From assembly GCA_947476145.1 (NCBI GenBank), contig CANJPH010000005.1, positions 45,650 to 109,649 on the forward strand: a stretch of 64,000 bases of DNA. The letters are read 5' to 3'. The notes under the pieces are model-generated. The model searched no databases. It saw nothing but the letters and a program-made list of their open reading frames with translations, and was not told the DNA's origin. This document shows positions 1 through 8,241 of this stretch, piece after piece (the stretch's first letter is position 1; the number at the start of each line of letters is the position of its first letter). The translations under genes and the position numbers were made by a program. This stretch comes from Bacteroidota bacterium (GTDB lineage: Bacteria > Bacteroidota > Bacteroidia > Chitinophagales > Chitinophagaceae).

Positions 1-2243
1 TATACGGCTCTGGTGGTATGAATGGTACTATTTTAATTAATAGTAAAAACCCTTTCAAATACCAAGGATTAAGTTTTCAAATTAAGCAAGGTGTAAACCA
101 TGTTGATAATTATCAGCGTCCAAAAGCTGCTTACAAAGATTACTCAGTAAGATTTGCTAGTAAAATTGGGGACCGTTGGGCTTACAAAATTGCGACTCAA
201 TATACCGAAGCACAAGATTGGTTAGCTAACAATGATCGAAACTATTCTAGAACGACTGGTACTGCGAATGGCCAAGTAATTCCAGGTAACAGATATTCTG
301 ATTTCAACTATGATGGAGTTAACATATATGGTGATGAAACAACCTCTTCTTTGAGTTCAGTATTTAGCTCAGTGAAAGCAGGTGTATTGGGTGCATTAAC
401 TGCTGCTTATGGCGGTAATGCTACTGCTGCGAATGCTGCTTATGGTCAATTGTACGGAGCTGCTGTTGCAGGTCCTTACTCTGTGAACTTAACTACTTAT
501 TCTGCTTTCTTAAAAGGAGCCAATGCTGCCTTAGCACCTTATGCACCTTACTTATTTGGTGAGGCAAGAGGGTTATTTACAGGTGTGAATGTTAGCCGTA
601 CAGGTTATGCTGAATCGGATATCATTAACCCGGTTGCTAAAAACTTTAAAGTTACTGGATCTCTTCACTATAAAATAGATGATAAAACTGAAGCTTCTTT
701 TAGTGCTTATACTGGTTCTGGTAATACTGTGTATACAGGTAGTGACCGTTACTCTATTTATGGCTTAGGATTAAGCCAGTTTAAATTAGAAGTAAAATCT
801 AAAAACTGGATGATTAGAGGGTATAAAACATTAGAAAATTCGGGTCAATCATTTAATGCTACCATCACTGCACGTTATTTTAATGAACTTTGGAAGCCAA
901 GTACTACTTGGTATCCTACCTATACTGCTGCCTTTGTTACTTACAGAGATGCTGGTATGAATTTATTAGATGCGGGTGCTGCTGCGAGAGCAGTTGCTGA
1001 TGCAGGAAGACCAACAGGTAGAATTGCAGAAACCGATTTATTCAAGTCAGTAGCTGGTATTCCTATTTCTAAAGGCGGTGGTCGTTTCTTAGATAAATCA
1101 GAATTAAGTGTTGTTGAAGCAAATTATAACTTAACAGAGTTATTTGGTTTAGATAAATACAATGCAGATTTATTAGTAGGCGGTATCATTAAAAATTATT
1201 CTTTAAATTCTCAAGGAACTTTATTTGCGGATACAGCTGGAAAAATTGGCATTAACGAAAGCGGTGCTTATGCTCAGTTGTCTAAGCGTTATTTTGGTGA
1301 TATCTTAAAAGTATCATTGTCTGGTCGTTATGATAAGAACCAAAACTTTGCTGGTCGTTTTACACCAAGAGTATCTGCAGTTATTAAAGTTGCAGAGGAC
1401 AATAATATCCGTATGTCATACCAACAAGCATACCGTTTCCCAACTACACAAAACCAATGGATTAACTTGTTAGTGGGTGGTGGTACACGTTTGATGGGTG
1501 GTTTACCTCAATTAAGAGATTACTATAAATTTAGTACTAACCCAGCATACTCTTTAACAAGTGTATTATCGGGTGCTCCAGTTGAACAAAAATTCGGAGA
1601 ATTTAAGCCTGAGTCAATGAGTTCTTTTGAAGTAGGATATAAAACTTTAATCAACAAGAAATTATTGATCGACTTTTACGCATACGCTGGTAAGTACACC
1701 AACTTTATTAGTGGTGTAACGGTATTACAATCTCGTAATGCTGCTAGCCCTAAATTAACTGACTTATTAGACGCTAGTACGCGTATTGCTTACAGTATTT
1801 CTACAAACGCTCCTGGTGATGTGCATACAAGTGGTTGGGGACTTTCTGCTGACTACATGATGCCTCGTAACTTTACATTCTCTACAAGTATTTATACAGA
1901 CGAAATTGGAAGTTTACCTCAAGGGTTTATTTCTTATTTCAACACTCCATTGTTCAGAGCTAATTTTGCGATCAACAATAGCGGATTCTTATTTAAGAAC
2001 AGATTAGGTTTTGGTGCTAATTTACACTACCAAGATGACTTCACTTATGAGGGTACATTTGTTGTAGGTAAAATCAATTCTTACCAAACCATTGATGCTG
2101 TTTTAACGTATAAAGTGCCTTCTGTTAAATCATTGATTAAAGTAGGTGGTACAAATATCTTGAATAAATATTATCAAACTGCATACGGTAGTCCATCTAT
2201 TGGTGGATTGTATTATGTAAGTTTTGCTTACAATATTTTATAG
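1..2243 (+). CDS. TonB-dependent outer-membrane receptor, 5' partial
   Basis: The reading frame is open from the window edge, so the signal peptide, any carboxypeptidase-like domain and most of the plug lie outside. It enters at the end of the plug (GSGGMNGT) and continues for about 740 residues as an aromatic-rich outer-membrane beta-barrel ending in YYVSFAYNIL. An Ala/Tyr-rich stretch around residues 115-185 of the visible part is probably a large extracellular loop. Such receptors import ligands with energy from TonB-ExbBD. No SusD-type partner follows: a strong terminator comes directly after the stop. Its substrate cannot be told from this fragment; it could be a siderophore, vitamin or oligosaccharide receptor. 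Confidence 0.9.
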   Translation, partial: YGSGGMNGTILINSKNPFKYQGLSFQIKQGVNHVDNYQRPKAAYKDYSVRFASKIGDRWAYKIATQYTEAQDWLANNDRNYSRTTGTANGQVIPGNRYSDFNYDGVNIYGDETTSSLSSVFSSVKAGVLGALTAAYGGNATAANAAYGQLYGAAVAGPYSVNLTTYSAFLKGANAALAPYAPYLFGEARGLFTGVNVSRTGYAESDIINPVAKNFKVTGSLHYKIDDKTEASFSAYTGSGNTVYTGSDRYSIYGLGLSQFKLEVKSKNWMIRGYKTLENSGQSFNATITARYFNELWKPSTTWYPTYTAAFVTYRDAGMNLLDAGAAARAVADAGRPTGRIAETDLFKSVAGIPISKGGGRFLDKSELSVVEANYNLTELFGLDKYNADLLVGGIIKNYSLNSQGTLFADTAGKIGINESGAYAQLSKRYFGDILKVSLSGRYDKNQNFAGRFTPRVSAVIKVAEDNNIRMSYQQAYRFPTTQNQWINLLVGGGTRLMGGLPQLRDYYKFSTNPAYSLTSVLSGAPVEQKFGEFKPESMSSFEVGYKTLINKKLLIDFYAYAGKYTNFISGVTVLQSRNAASPKLTDLLDASTRIAYSISTNAPGDVHTSGWGLSADYMMPRNFTFSTSIYTDEIGSLPQGFISYFNTPLFRANFAINNSGFLFKNRLGFGANLHYQDDFTYEGTFVVGKINSYQTIDAVLTYKVPSVKSLIKVGGTNILNKYYQTAYGSPSIGGLYYVSFAYNIL

Positions 2244-2267
2244 AAATTAAGGTGGGTTAGCCTTAAG

Positions 2268-2303
2268 AATCCCTCTCCAATTTATTGGGGAGGGATTTTT
2301 TTT
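2268..2303 (+). terminator. Intrinsic terminator after the TonB receptor gene
   Basis: An inverted repeat (AATCCCTC with GAGGGATT, plus inner pairs) is followed by a run of T. It lies 25 bases after the receptor stop codon and isolates the receptor from pdhB. Confidence 0.85.
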
Positions 2304-2336
2304 ATCCTAAAACACTTATTTTCTTGTATAAAACGC

Positions 2337-2344
2337 TAATTTTG
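2337..2344 (+). promoter_or_regulatory. Candidate -7 element of the pdhB promoter
   Basis: TAATTTTG matches the Bacteroidota -7 consensus TAnnTTTG and lies 23 bases before the pdhB start. No good TTTG is found 19 bp upstream, so the call rests on the -7 element and its position. Confidence 0.35.
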
Positions 2345-2367
2345 CTACTCAAATTAAATCCAATTAA

Positions 2368-3354
2368 ATGCGATCAATAGCCTTTAGAGAAGCATTGCGA
2401 GAGGCAATGAACGAGGAAATGAGAAGAGACGAAAGAGTGTTTTTAATGGGGGAAGAAGTTGCTGAATACAATGGTGCTTATAAAGTAAGCCAGGGTATGC
2501 TAGCAGAGTTTGGCCCAAAACGTATTATTGATACGCCCATTTCCGAATTAGGGTTTACAGCAGTAGCCGTTGGGGCTGCTCAAAATGGGTTAAGACCTAT
2601 TGTGGAATTTATGACTTGGAATTTTGCGGTATTGCCTTTGGATCAAATTTTGAATACGGCTAGCAAAATGTTAGCAATGAGTGGTGGTCAAATTGGTTGT
2701 CCAATTGTAATGAGAGGTCCTAATGGTAGTGCAGGTCAACTAGGTGCCCAACACTCCACTGCATTTGAAAGTTATTTAGCCAATATACCTGGAATTAAAG
2801 TGGTTTCTCCTTCAAATGGTTACGATGCTAAAGGTTTATTAAAGCAAGCGATACGTTATGAGGAAGATCCCATTATGTTCTTAGAGAGTGAGGTGATGTA
2901 TGGAGATAAAAGTGATGTTCCTGAGGAAGAATATTATATTCCATTAGGGTTGGCAGATGTCAAAAAAGCGGGTACCGATGTAACCATCGTTTCTTATAAT
3001 AAAATGATGAAAGTGGCTTTAGGGGCTGCTGCTGAATTAGAAAGAGAAGGGATTAGCGCGGAAGTGATTGACTTAAGAACTATTCGTCCATTGGACTGGA
3101 TGACTGTGTTAACGAGTGTGAAGAAAACAAATAGATTAGTCATTATCGAAGAGCAATGGCCATTTGCTTCTGTATCTTCTGAATTGTCTTATCGCATCCA
3201 AAAAGAAGGATTCGATTATTTGGATGCACCTATCCGCAGAATTACGAGTGCAGATGCTCCCATGCACTATGCGCCTAATTTAACGGCTTTAGCAATTCCA
3301 GACATTGCTAGATCGGTTAGTTTAGTGAAAGAAGTATTACGCGCTTATAAATAG
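2368..3354 (+). CDS. pdhB: Pyruvate dehydrogenase E1 component, beta subunit
   Basis: The 328-residue product is a full-length E1-beta of the thiamine-diphosphate-dependent 2-oxoacid dehydrogenases. It carries the N-terminal pyrimidine-binding domain (MGEEVAEYNGAYKVSQGM near residues 27-44, then DTPISELGF) and a C-terminal transketolase-type domain from about residue 200 (VIDLRTIRPLDW, IIEEQWPFASV). With E1-alpha it decarboxylates pyruvate and passes the acetyl group to E2 lipoamide. The alpha subunit and E2/E3 are not in the window, so the gene stands alone between two terminators. A branched-chain 2-oxoacid E1-beta is the main alternative, but the sequence looks pyruvate-type. Lipoyl synthase (14963-15886) supplies the cofactor of the same complex. 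Confidence 0.9.
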   Translation: MRSIAFREALREAMNEEMRRDERVFLMGEEVAEYNGAYKVSQGMLAEFGPKRIIDTPISELGFTAVAVGAAQNGLRPIVEFMTWNFAVLPLDQILNTASKMLAMSGGQIGCPIVMRGPNGSAGQLGAQHSTAFESYLANIPGIKVVSPSNGYDAKGLLKQAIRYEEDPIMFLESEVMYGDKSDVPEEEYYIPLGLADVKKAGTDVTIVSYNKMMKVALGAAAELEREGISAEVIDLRTIRPLDWMTVLTSVKKTNRLVIIEEQWPFASVSSELSYRIQKEGFDYLDAPIRRITSADAPMHYAPNLTALAIPDIARSVSLVKEVLRAYK

Positions 3355-3426
3355 GATTGAAGGGCTACTATTATCAGTTATTTAGGCCTTTTATACAGTT
3401 ATTGAGTAATTAACAATCTTTTTTAT

Positions 3427-3453
3427 AAATATCCCTCACAAAGGGATATTTTT
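3427..3453 (+). terminator. Intrinsic terminator after pdhB
   Basis: A perfect 10-bp stem (AAATATCCCT with AGGGATATTT) with a 5-nt loop runs into a T tract. It sits between pdhB and lepB. Confidence 0.8.
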
Positions 3454-3476
3454 GTTACTGTTAAAACAAAAAGAAT

Positions 3477-4988
3477 ATGGGTTTTGCATTATTGATTATT
3501 TATTGGTTAGGATGGCATTTTGGAATATATGCCTTGTTAAAGAAAGCGGGTGTTGAAAATACAAAAGCCCTTATTCCAATTTATAATACTTGGGAGGTTG
3601 TTAAATTATGTAAGATCAATTCATTTTGGTTTTGGATACAATTGGTGCCTATTGTAGGTCAGTTTGTAACGCTATGGATTTCGATCATATTTGTAATGCA
3701 CTTCAAAAAAGTAAATTTCATACAGCATACCTTAACGGTGTTTGTACCCTTTATTTACTTGCCTTATCTAGGTTATTCAGCTACTACAAAATGGCATGGC
3801 GGAGATGCATTGGTGCATTATCATAAACCTGCAACCAGAGAGTGGGCGGATGCTGCAGTATTTGCAGTAGTTGCAGCAACATTAATTAGAACATTTTTAT
3901 TTGAAGCATATGTGATTCCTACCGAGAGTATGGAAAAAACATTATTAGTGAACGACTTTTTATTTGTTGACAAATTAACCTACGGTGCGCGTATTCCACA
4001 AACACCCTTGTCATTTCCATTTGTGCACAATACATTGCCAGGTTCTGTAACTACACGTTCTTACTTGCAGTGGATTCAGTTGGATTATAATCGTTTTCCT
4101 AAGTTCAGAGATATTAAAAGAAATGATGTGGTTGTTTTTAATTTTCCAGCAGGAGATACCATTATCAATTTGCCAGAATTTGGAAGCAAAATGCCTTACT
4201 ATGATGTGTTAAGAAGTCCTGAATTTAATGGAGACAGAGTCAAGTTGCAATCTGAATTTCCGATACTCGTGCATCCCATAGACAAGACCGATAATTATAT
4301 TAAACGTTGCGTTGGAATACCAGGAGATCTCATCCAAGTAAAAAATGGGCAGTTATGGGTAAATGGGAATCCTGCATTTGTTGCACCCAATGCGCAAACC
4401 GAATACATTGTGGTTACGGATGGTAAATCTATTCCCGAAGATTATATTCAAGACAGCTTGGGAATTAGTGGAGTAGAAGCAAGTGCCGATTTTCAAGCGA
4501 TGCCAGATAGCCCGAACACTTTTGTAATTAATATGACTGCTTCGGCAGCGAGTAATCTCAAAAAATTGCCATTTATCAAATCGGTCAATTTCTATGTTGA
4601 AAATAGAGTAGGGATTACTTTTCCAAATGATATTTTACATTTCCCATGGACTGCCGATAATTTCGGTGCCATTAGAATACCTAAAAAAGGGGATGTGATT
4701 AATTTAAATGACAGTACCATAGAATTATACAGACGTTTAATTTGCACCTATGAGAAAAATAGTTTGGAAAAGGTAAAAGGACAATATGTGGTCAACGGAA
4801 CTGTAAGTGCTAGTTATACCGTAAAACAAAATTATTATTGGATGATGGGGGATAATCGTCACCGAAGTCAGGATAGCCGTTTTTGGGGATTTGTTCCTGA
4901 AACACATATCGTTGGAAGAGCTGCCCTTATCTGGTTTAGTTATAGCAATTCCATTAGATGGAATAGAATATTTAGTTTAATTAAATAA
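3477..4988 (+). CDS. lepB: Signal peptidase I with membrane N-terminal extension
   Basis: An S26 leader peptidase that removes signal peptides from secreted proteins at the inner membrane. The catalytic serine is Ser151 in PTESMEKTL and the general-base lysine is Lys276 in YIKRCVGIPGD. The closing family motif MMGDNRHRSQDSRFWG is near residue 460. At 503 residues it is much longer than E. coli LepB (about 320). Hydrophobic segments near residues 1-21, 50-76 and 84-100 form an extra membrane domain before the usual membrane anchor at 122-145. An insertion of roughly 100 residues also lies between the catalytic lysine and the final motif. cdd follows after 5 bases and is probably co-transcribed. 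Confidence 0.92.
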   Translation: MGFALLIIYWLGWHFGIYALLKKAGVENTKALIPIYNTWEVVKLCKINSFWFWIQLVPIVGQFVTLWISIIFVMHFKKVNFIQHTLTVFVPFIYLPYLGYSATTKWHGGDALVHYHKPATREWADAAVFAVVAATLIRTFLFEAYVIPTESMEKTLLVNDFLFVDKLTYGARIPQTPLSFPFVHNTLPGSVTTRSYLQWIQLDYNRFPKFRDIKRNDVVVFNFPAGDTIINLPEFGSKMPYYDVLRSPEFNGDRVKLQSEFPILVHPIDKTDNYIKRCVGIPGDLIQVKNGQLWVNGNPAFVAPNAQTEYIVVTDGKSIPEDYIQDSLGISGVEASADFQAMPDSPNTFVINMTASAASNLKKLPFIKSVNFYVENRVGITFPNDILHFPWTADNFGAIRIPKKGDVINLNDSTIELYRRLICTYEKNSLEKVKGQYVVNGTVSASYTVKQNYYWMMGDNRHRSQDSRFWGFVPETHIVGRAALIWFSYSNSIRWNRIFSLIK

Positions 4989-4993
4989 GAGAA

Positions 4994-5476
4994 ATGCATC
5001 AAAAATTCGAATTCGAATACGATCAATTAGCTGATGATTCTGCTTTGGGAACAGAAGACCTGGAATTACTTAAAGCGGCTAGAAAAGCCACTCAAAATGC
5101 GTATGCGCCTTATTCTAATTTCTTGGTGGGAGCAGCGGCAAGGTTATCTAATGATCAAATTATAATAGGAGCGAATCAAGAAAGTGCCAGCTTCCCAGTA
5201 GGTGTTTGTGCCGAAAGGGCTTTATTAAATAGTGTAGGTAGTCAATTTCCAAGCTTAACCATTAACACCATGGCAATTAGTTATCAGCCAGTCGGTAAGG
5301 ATTCGAAAGAGCCCATTTCACCATGTGGAATGTGTAGACAATCTTTATTGGATTTTGAGAACAGATACGGCGCGCCTATCAAAATTATTTTAGCGGGTAT
5401 GCAGGGGCAAGTAATGGTCATTTCATCGGCAAGCAATTTATTGCCTTTTGGCTTTGACGGTAAAATCTTAAAATAA
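4994..5476 (+). CDS. cdd: Cytidine deaminase
   Basis: Homotetrameric-type cytidine deaminase of 160 residues, converting cytidine or deoxycytidine to (deoxy)uridine in pyrimidine salvage. The zinc site is visible: Cys72-Ala-Glu74 (VCAERA), in which Glu74 is the proton shuttle, and Cys111-Gly-Met-Cys114 (PCGMCRQ). The substrate-binding region YAPYSNFLVGAA lies near residues 36-47. An N-terminal extension of about 20 residues precedes the core. It starts 5 bases after lepB and ends facing ogt; no terminator is seen between the convergent genes. Confidence 0.92.
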   Translation: MHQKFEFEYDQLADDSALGTEDLELLKAARKATQNAYAPYSNFLVGAAARLSNDQIIIGANQESASFPVGVCAERALLNSVGSQFPSLTINTMAISYQPVGKDSKEPISPCGMCRQSLLDFENRYGAPIKIILAGMQGQVMVISSASNLLPFGFDGKILK

Positions 5477-5500
5477 ATCTTAAAGTAGTTTCAAGTGTTG

Positions 5501-6004
5501 TTAGAATAAGGTTTGAACACCTAATGCCAACCTAAATTCGTGCTGTAATAACCATCTTTTTCTTGCCTTACCCCAAGCATAGCCTACAAGGGATTGATCT
5601 GTTCCAATAATTCTGTGACAAGGTACGATGATGGCAATTTTATTTTTTCCATTCGCTGCAGCAGCTGCTCTAATACATTTTGGATCTCCTAATTTTTTTG
5701 CAAGGTCGGCGTAACTGATTGTTTTGCCATAAGGGATTTCATATAATTCTTTCCAAACTCTTTGTTGAAAATCAGTTCCTTCTTGGTTAATGGGTACCGA
5801 AAAATCTCGTCTTTTACCTGCAAAATATTCGATGAGTTCGTCTACGCAAAGATGAATCACTTCAGGCACATCTTCCTCAAAATCTACCAACTCATTCATC
5901 GTCTCTGGTTCAATAAAAATAAGCTCAGTGATACAATGATCGTCCGCTGTGATTTTTATTTTGCCAATGGGGCTATGATAAATATGTTGTACGAGAGTTT
6001 CCAT
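5501..6004 (-). CDS. ogt: Methylated-DNA--[protein]-cysteine S-methyltransferase
   Basis: A suicide DNA-repair protein that takes the alkyl group from O6-methylguanine onto its active cysteine, Cys129 in the IVPCHRIIG motif. The preceding helix-turn-helix/arginine-finger region (YGKTISYADLAKKLG, residues 92-106) is intact. At 167 residues it is the short Ogt type without an Ada transcription-factor domain. Its start codon overlaps the stop of the upstream SirB1-like gene by one base (TAATG), which implies translational coupling. Confidence 0.9.
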   Translation of the reverse strand: METLVQHIYHSPIGKIKITADDHCITELIFIEPETMNELVDFEEDVPEVIHLCVDELIEYFAGKRRDFSVPINQEGTDFQQRVWKELYEIPYGKTISYADLAKKLGDPKCIRAAAAANGKNKIAIIVPCHRIIGTDQSLVGYAWGKARKRWLLQHEFRLALGVQTLF

Positions 6005-6876
6005 TAATCTTCTAATAAATTAGCAATATCAGTTAAATCCTTTTGTTTGTATTGTAAAATTGGGCTGCTAAAGCATTTAGCGAATTCTAAAATATGCTTT
6101 TTGATAATACGCACATTTGAAAGTTGCTTGTAGTAATGATTTTTTGGTTCAATATTAGACCTTGTAAAATACTGATCAAGGTCTTTTTGAGAAAAGGGAT
6201 GACCTGTAGTGCCTTCCACATAAAATTGAATGTATTCCTGAGGATGCGGGTAGTTTTCAGCGGGGTCCCAATCGGGGGTATAAAAAGCGACGATACACTG
6301 CTTAGGAATATTGATAAAGGATGCCTGTATTTCCAATTGATCACAAAGCTCTGCGTATAAAATAGTATTTGCAAAAGCATTGCCAGTTTTAGATTGAAGC
6401 GGGGCTGCAATTAAAAATTGATCTGGTTTTTCGTAGTTCACTTCCACCCCTTTTATTTGGTAATAGTTAAATAAAATATTACGAAGCACATTTGCTTGCT
6501 CCAAGGGTGTTAAATAGTTGTTTAATTCCAACCAAATATTGCGTCTTATTTTTTCCATTTGGTGCCTTAGCGTGTCCAAAGAAAGTTCTGGGAATTGAAA
6601 TTTTGTGACTAATAAAGCACCTTCAAATAAGGAAGGCTCTGGATTTGATTTCCATTGAGTGAATGCCTCTTTTAAATCCTTTAACCTTAATTTATAAATC
6701 ATTAATTCAATACGCTCTAAAGTGGCTTCGTCCAACGTGTTTTCCCATAAATTTTCAAGATCGGGGATAATAGGGGTGCCATATACTAATAATCTATCTT
6801 GAATGGTATTAAAGACTTCCTCATCGGGGTCGTCAATTAAGGTGAAGAGTGCTTTTATTTCTTTTTCGTTTACCAT
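6004..6876 (-). CDS. SirB1-like transglutaminase-fold protein
   Basis: A 290-residue protein resembling the SirB1/transglutaminase-like family common in Bacteroidota. It has an acidic helical N-terminus (KALFTLIDDPDEEVF) and a core in which an Asn-Ala-Phe-Ala-Asn stretch precedes LYAELCDQLEIQASFIN, where the family has a Leu-Tyr-x-Glu helix. The catalytic Cys of true transglutaminases is not evident, so enzymatic activity is doubtful. I start it at the ATG at 6876 (MVNEKEIKAL). An in-frame TTG at 6906 adds ten unconserved-looking residues and would lie upstream of the likely promoter. It is coupled to ogt by a stop/start overlap. Function unknown. Confidence 0.7.
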   Translation of the reverse strand: MVNEKEIKALFTLIDDPDEEVFNTIQDRLLVYGTPIIPDLENLWENTLDEATLERIELMIYKLRLKDLKEAFTQWKSNPEPSLFEGALLVTKFQFPELSLDTLRHQMEKIRRNIWLELNNYLTPLEQANVLRNILFNYYQIKGVEVNYEKPDQFLIAAPLQSKTGNAFANTILYAELCDQLEIQASFINIPKQCIVAFYTPDWDPAENYPHPQEYIQFYVEGTTGHPFSQKDLDQYFTRSNIEPKNHYYKQLSNVRIIKKHILEFAKCFSSPILQYKQKDLTDIANLLED

Positions 6877-7019
6877 GTGAGATTTTATATGCTTTATAAT
6901 ACCCAAAACAACACATTTTTTCTGACATCCTTCCTCTTTAGTTATCCCATACTGTGGATATGATTTATAGGGTAAGGTATAATAATATTAAACATTCTAC
7001 GTTGGGTGTAATTTATTTG

Positions 7020-7038
7020 CAATTTAATCGACTAAATA
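7020..7038 (+). promoter_or_regulatory. Near-palindromic element shared with the katG leader
   Basis: CAATTTAATCGACTAAATA recurs with a single change upstream of katG at 61875-61893. Its core ATTTAATCGACTAAAT is a 16-bp palindrome with one mismatched pair. It directly follows TTTATTTG, a one-off match to the -7 consensus, so it would overlap the transcription start as an operator would. No regulator is identified. Confidence 0.45.
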
Positions 7039-7075
7039 CGCTTAAAAGGTTATCTTTATCTATCATTTTATATAC

Positions 7076-8173
7076 ATGCAAACACAAACAGTTGCCACCC
7101 CCAAATTCCCAATAAAGACAAATTCTTTACATGCCGAATTAAAAAAAAGAGTAAAAGAATATCTTGATCAACATGATATTACATCGACAGGTAATTATAA
7201 ATTATTTTCTAAGGCTATCCTTTTAATGTCCCTTTTTGTAATCTGTTATGTTCACTTGGTTTTCTTCACTCCTCCTATCATATGGGCTGTTCTTGAATCT
7301 TTATTTTTTGGAGGTCTGATTGCAGCCATTGGTTTTAATGTAATGCACGATGGCAGTCATGGCAGCTTTAGCAAATATGCTTGGTTAAATAAATTAGCTT
7401 CCTCGTCAATAAGTGTATTAGGAGCAAGTAGATTCATGTGGGGCATGAAGCATGTTACTATTCACCATACCTATACCAATATTGATGGCGTAGATGATGA
7501 CATTGAAGTGGGTGTTTTTATGCGCATGGCGCCTACACAGAAATATTTAGGCATGCATCGTTTTCAACATATTTATTTTTGGTTCCTTTACATGTTATTA
7601 TACATATTTTGGATTTTCTTTGCAGACTACAAAAAGTACTTTTCAAAAAAAATAGGATCTATTACATTGAGTGATATGACGCTTGGAGAGCATATTGAGT
7701 TTTGGGCTGTAAAAATATACCATGTTGCCGCTTTTGTAATCATTCCCATTTATATGGTAGGATGGCTAAGCTGGTTGGTTGGTTTTTTAGTGTCGACTTT
7801 ATTTGCTGGATTTATATTAAGTATTGTATTCCAATTGGCCCATACCGTAGAAGATACAAGTTTCCCATTAGCCATTCAGCCTGAGAACAAAATGCCTGAC
7901 GAATTTGCAGCGCATCAAATATTAACCACCGCTAATTTTGCTACTAAAAGCAAATTGGTAAGCTGGTTGGTAGGTGGATTGAATTTTCAGATTGAACACC
8001 ACTTGTTCCCTAAAGTGTCACACGTGCACTATCCTGCAATTTCAAAGATTGTAAAAGAAGCCTGCGCCGATTTTAAATTAAAATATATTGAATACCCTAC
8101 TGTATTAAGTGCTATTAAGGCGCACTTTAATTATGTGAAACTAATGAGTAAGCCCTCTTTAGCCTTAAATTAA
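7076..8173 (+). CDS. Membrane fatty acid (acyl-lipid/acyl-CoA) desaturase
   Basis: An integral-membrane di-iron desaturase of 365 residues. All histidine boxes are present: HDGSHGS near residue 92, HHTYTN near 129, and QIEHHLFP near 305, with HTVED (about residue 261) between the later helices. Hydrophobic segments flank the boxes in the usual four-helix arrangement. It resembles the front-end/linoleoyl-CoA desaturase group of Bacteroidota, without a cytochrome b5 domain, so an external ferredoxin or similar donor is needed. It introduces a double bond using O2. It is a single gene with its own leader and ends in a bidirectional terminator shared with topA. Confidence 0.88.
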   Translation: MQTQTVATPKFPIKTNSLHAELKKRVKEYLDQHDITSTGNYKLFSKAILLMSLFVICYVHLVFFTPPIIWAVLESLFFGGLIAAIGFNVMHDGSHGSFSKYAWLNKLASSSISVLGASRFMWGMKHVTIHHTYTNIDGVDDDIEVGVFMRMAPTQKYLGMHRFQHIYFWFLYMLLYIFWIFFADYKKYFSKKIGSITLSDMTLGEHIEFWAVKIYHVAAFVIIPIYMVGWLSWLVGFLVSTLFAGFILSIVFQLAHTVEDTSFPLAIQPENKMPDEFAAHQILTTANFATKSKLVSWLVGGLNFQIEHHLFPKVSHVHYPAISKIVKEACADFKLKYIEYPTVLSAIKAHFNYVKLMSKPSLALN

Positions 8174-8189
8174 ATTTTCGTATCATTCC

Positions 8190-8231
8190 AAAAAAAAGGG
8201 ATGCAATCGATAAGATGCATCCCTTTTTTTA
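8190..8231. terminator. Bidirectional terminator between desaturase and topA
   Basis: A long symmetrical stem (AAAAAAAGGGATGCA with TGCATCCCTTTTTTT) has A and T runs on both sides. It can stop both convergent genes. Confidence 0.88.
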
Positions 8232-8241
8232 TTAAGATAGC

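Noticed and set aside
6877..6906. Longer SirB1-like protein starting at TTG 6906
   Set aside because: The extra ten residues are not family-like, and a TTGTTTTG -7-like sequence on the minus strand (6904-6911) would place the transcript start downstream of that codon.
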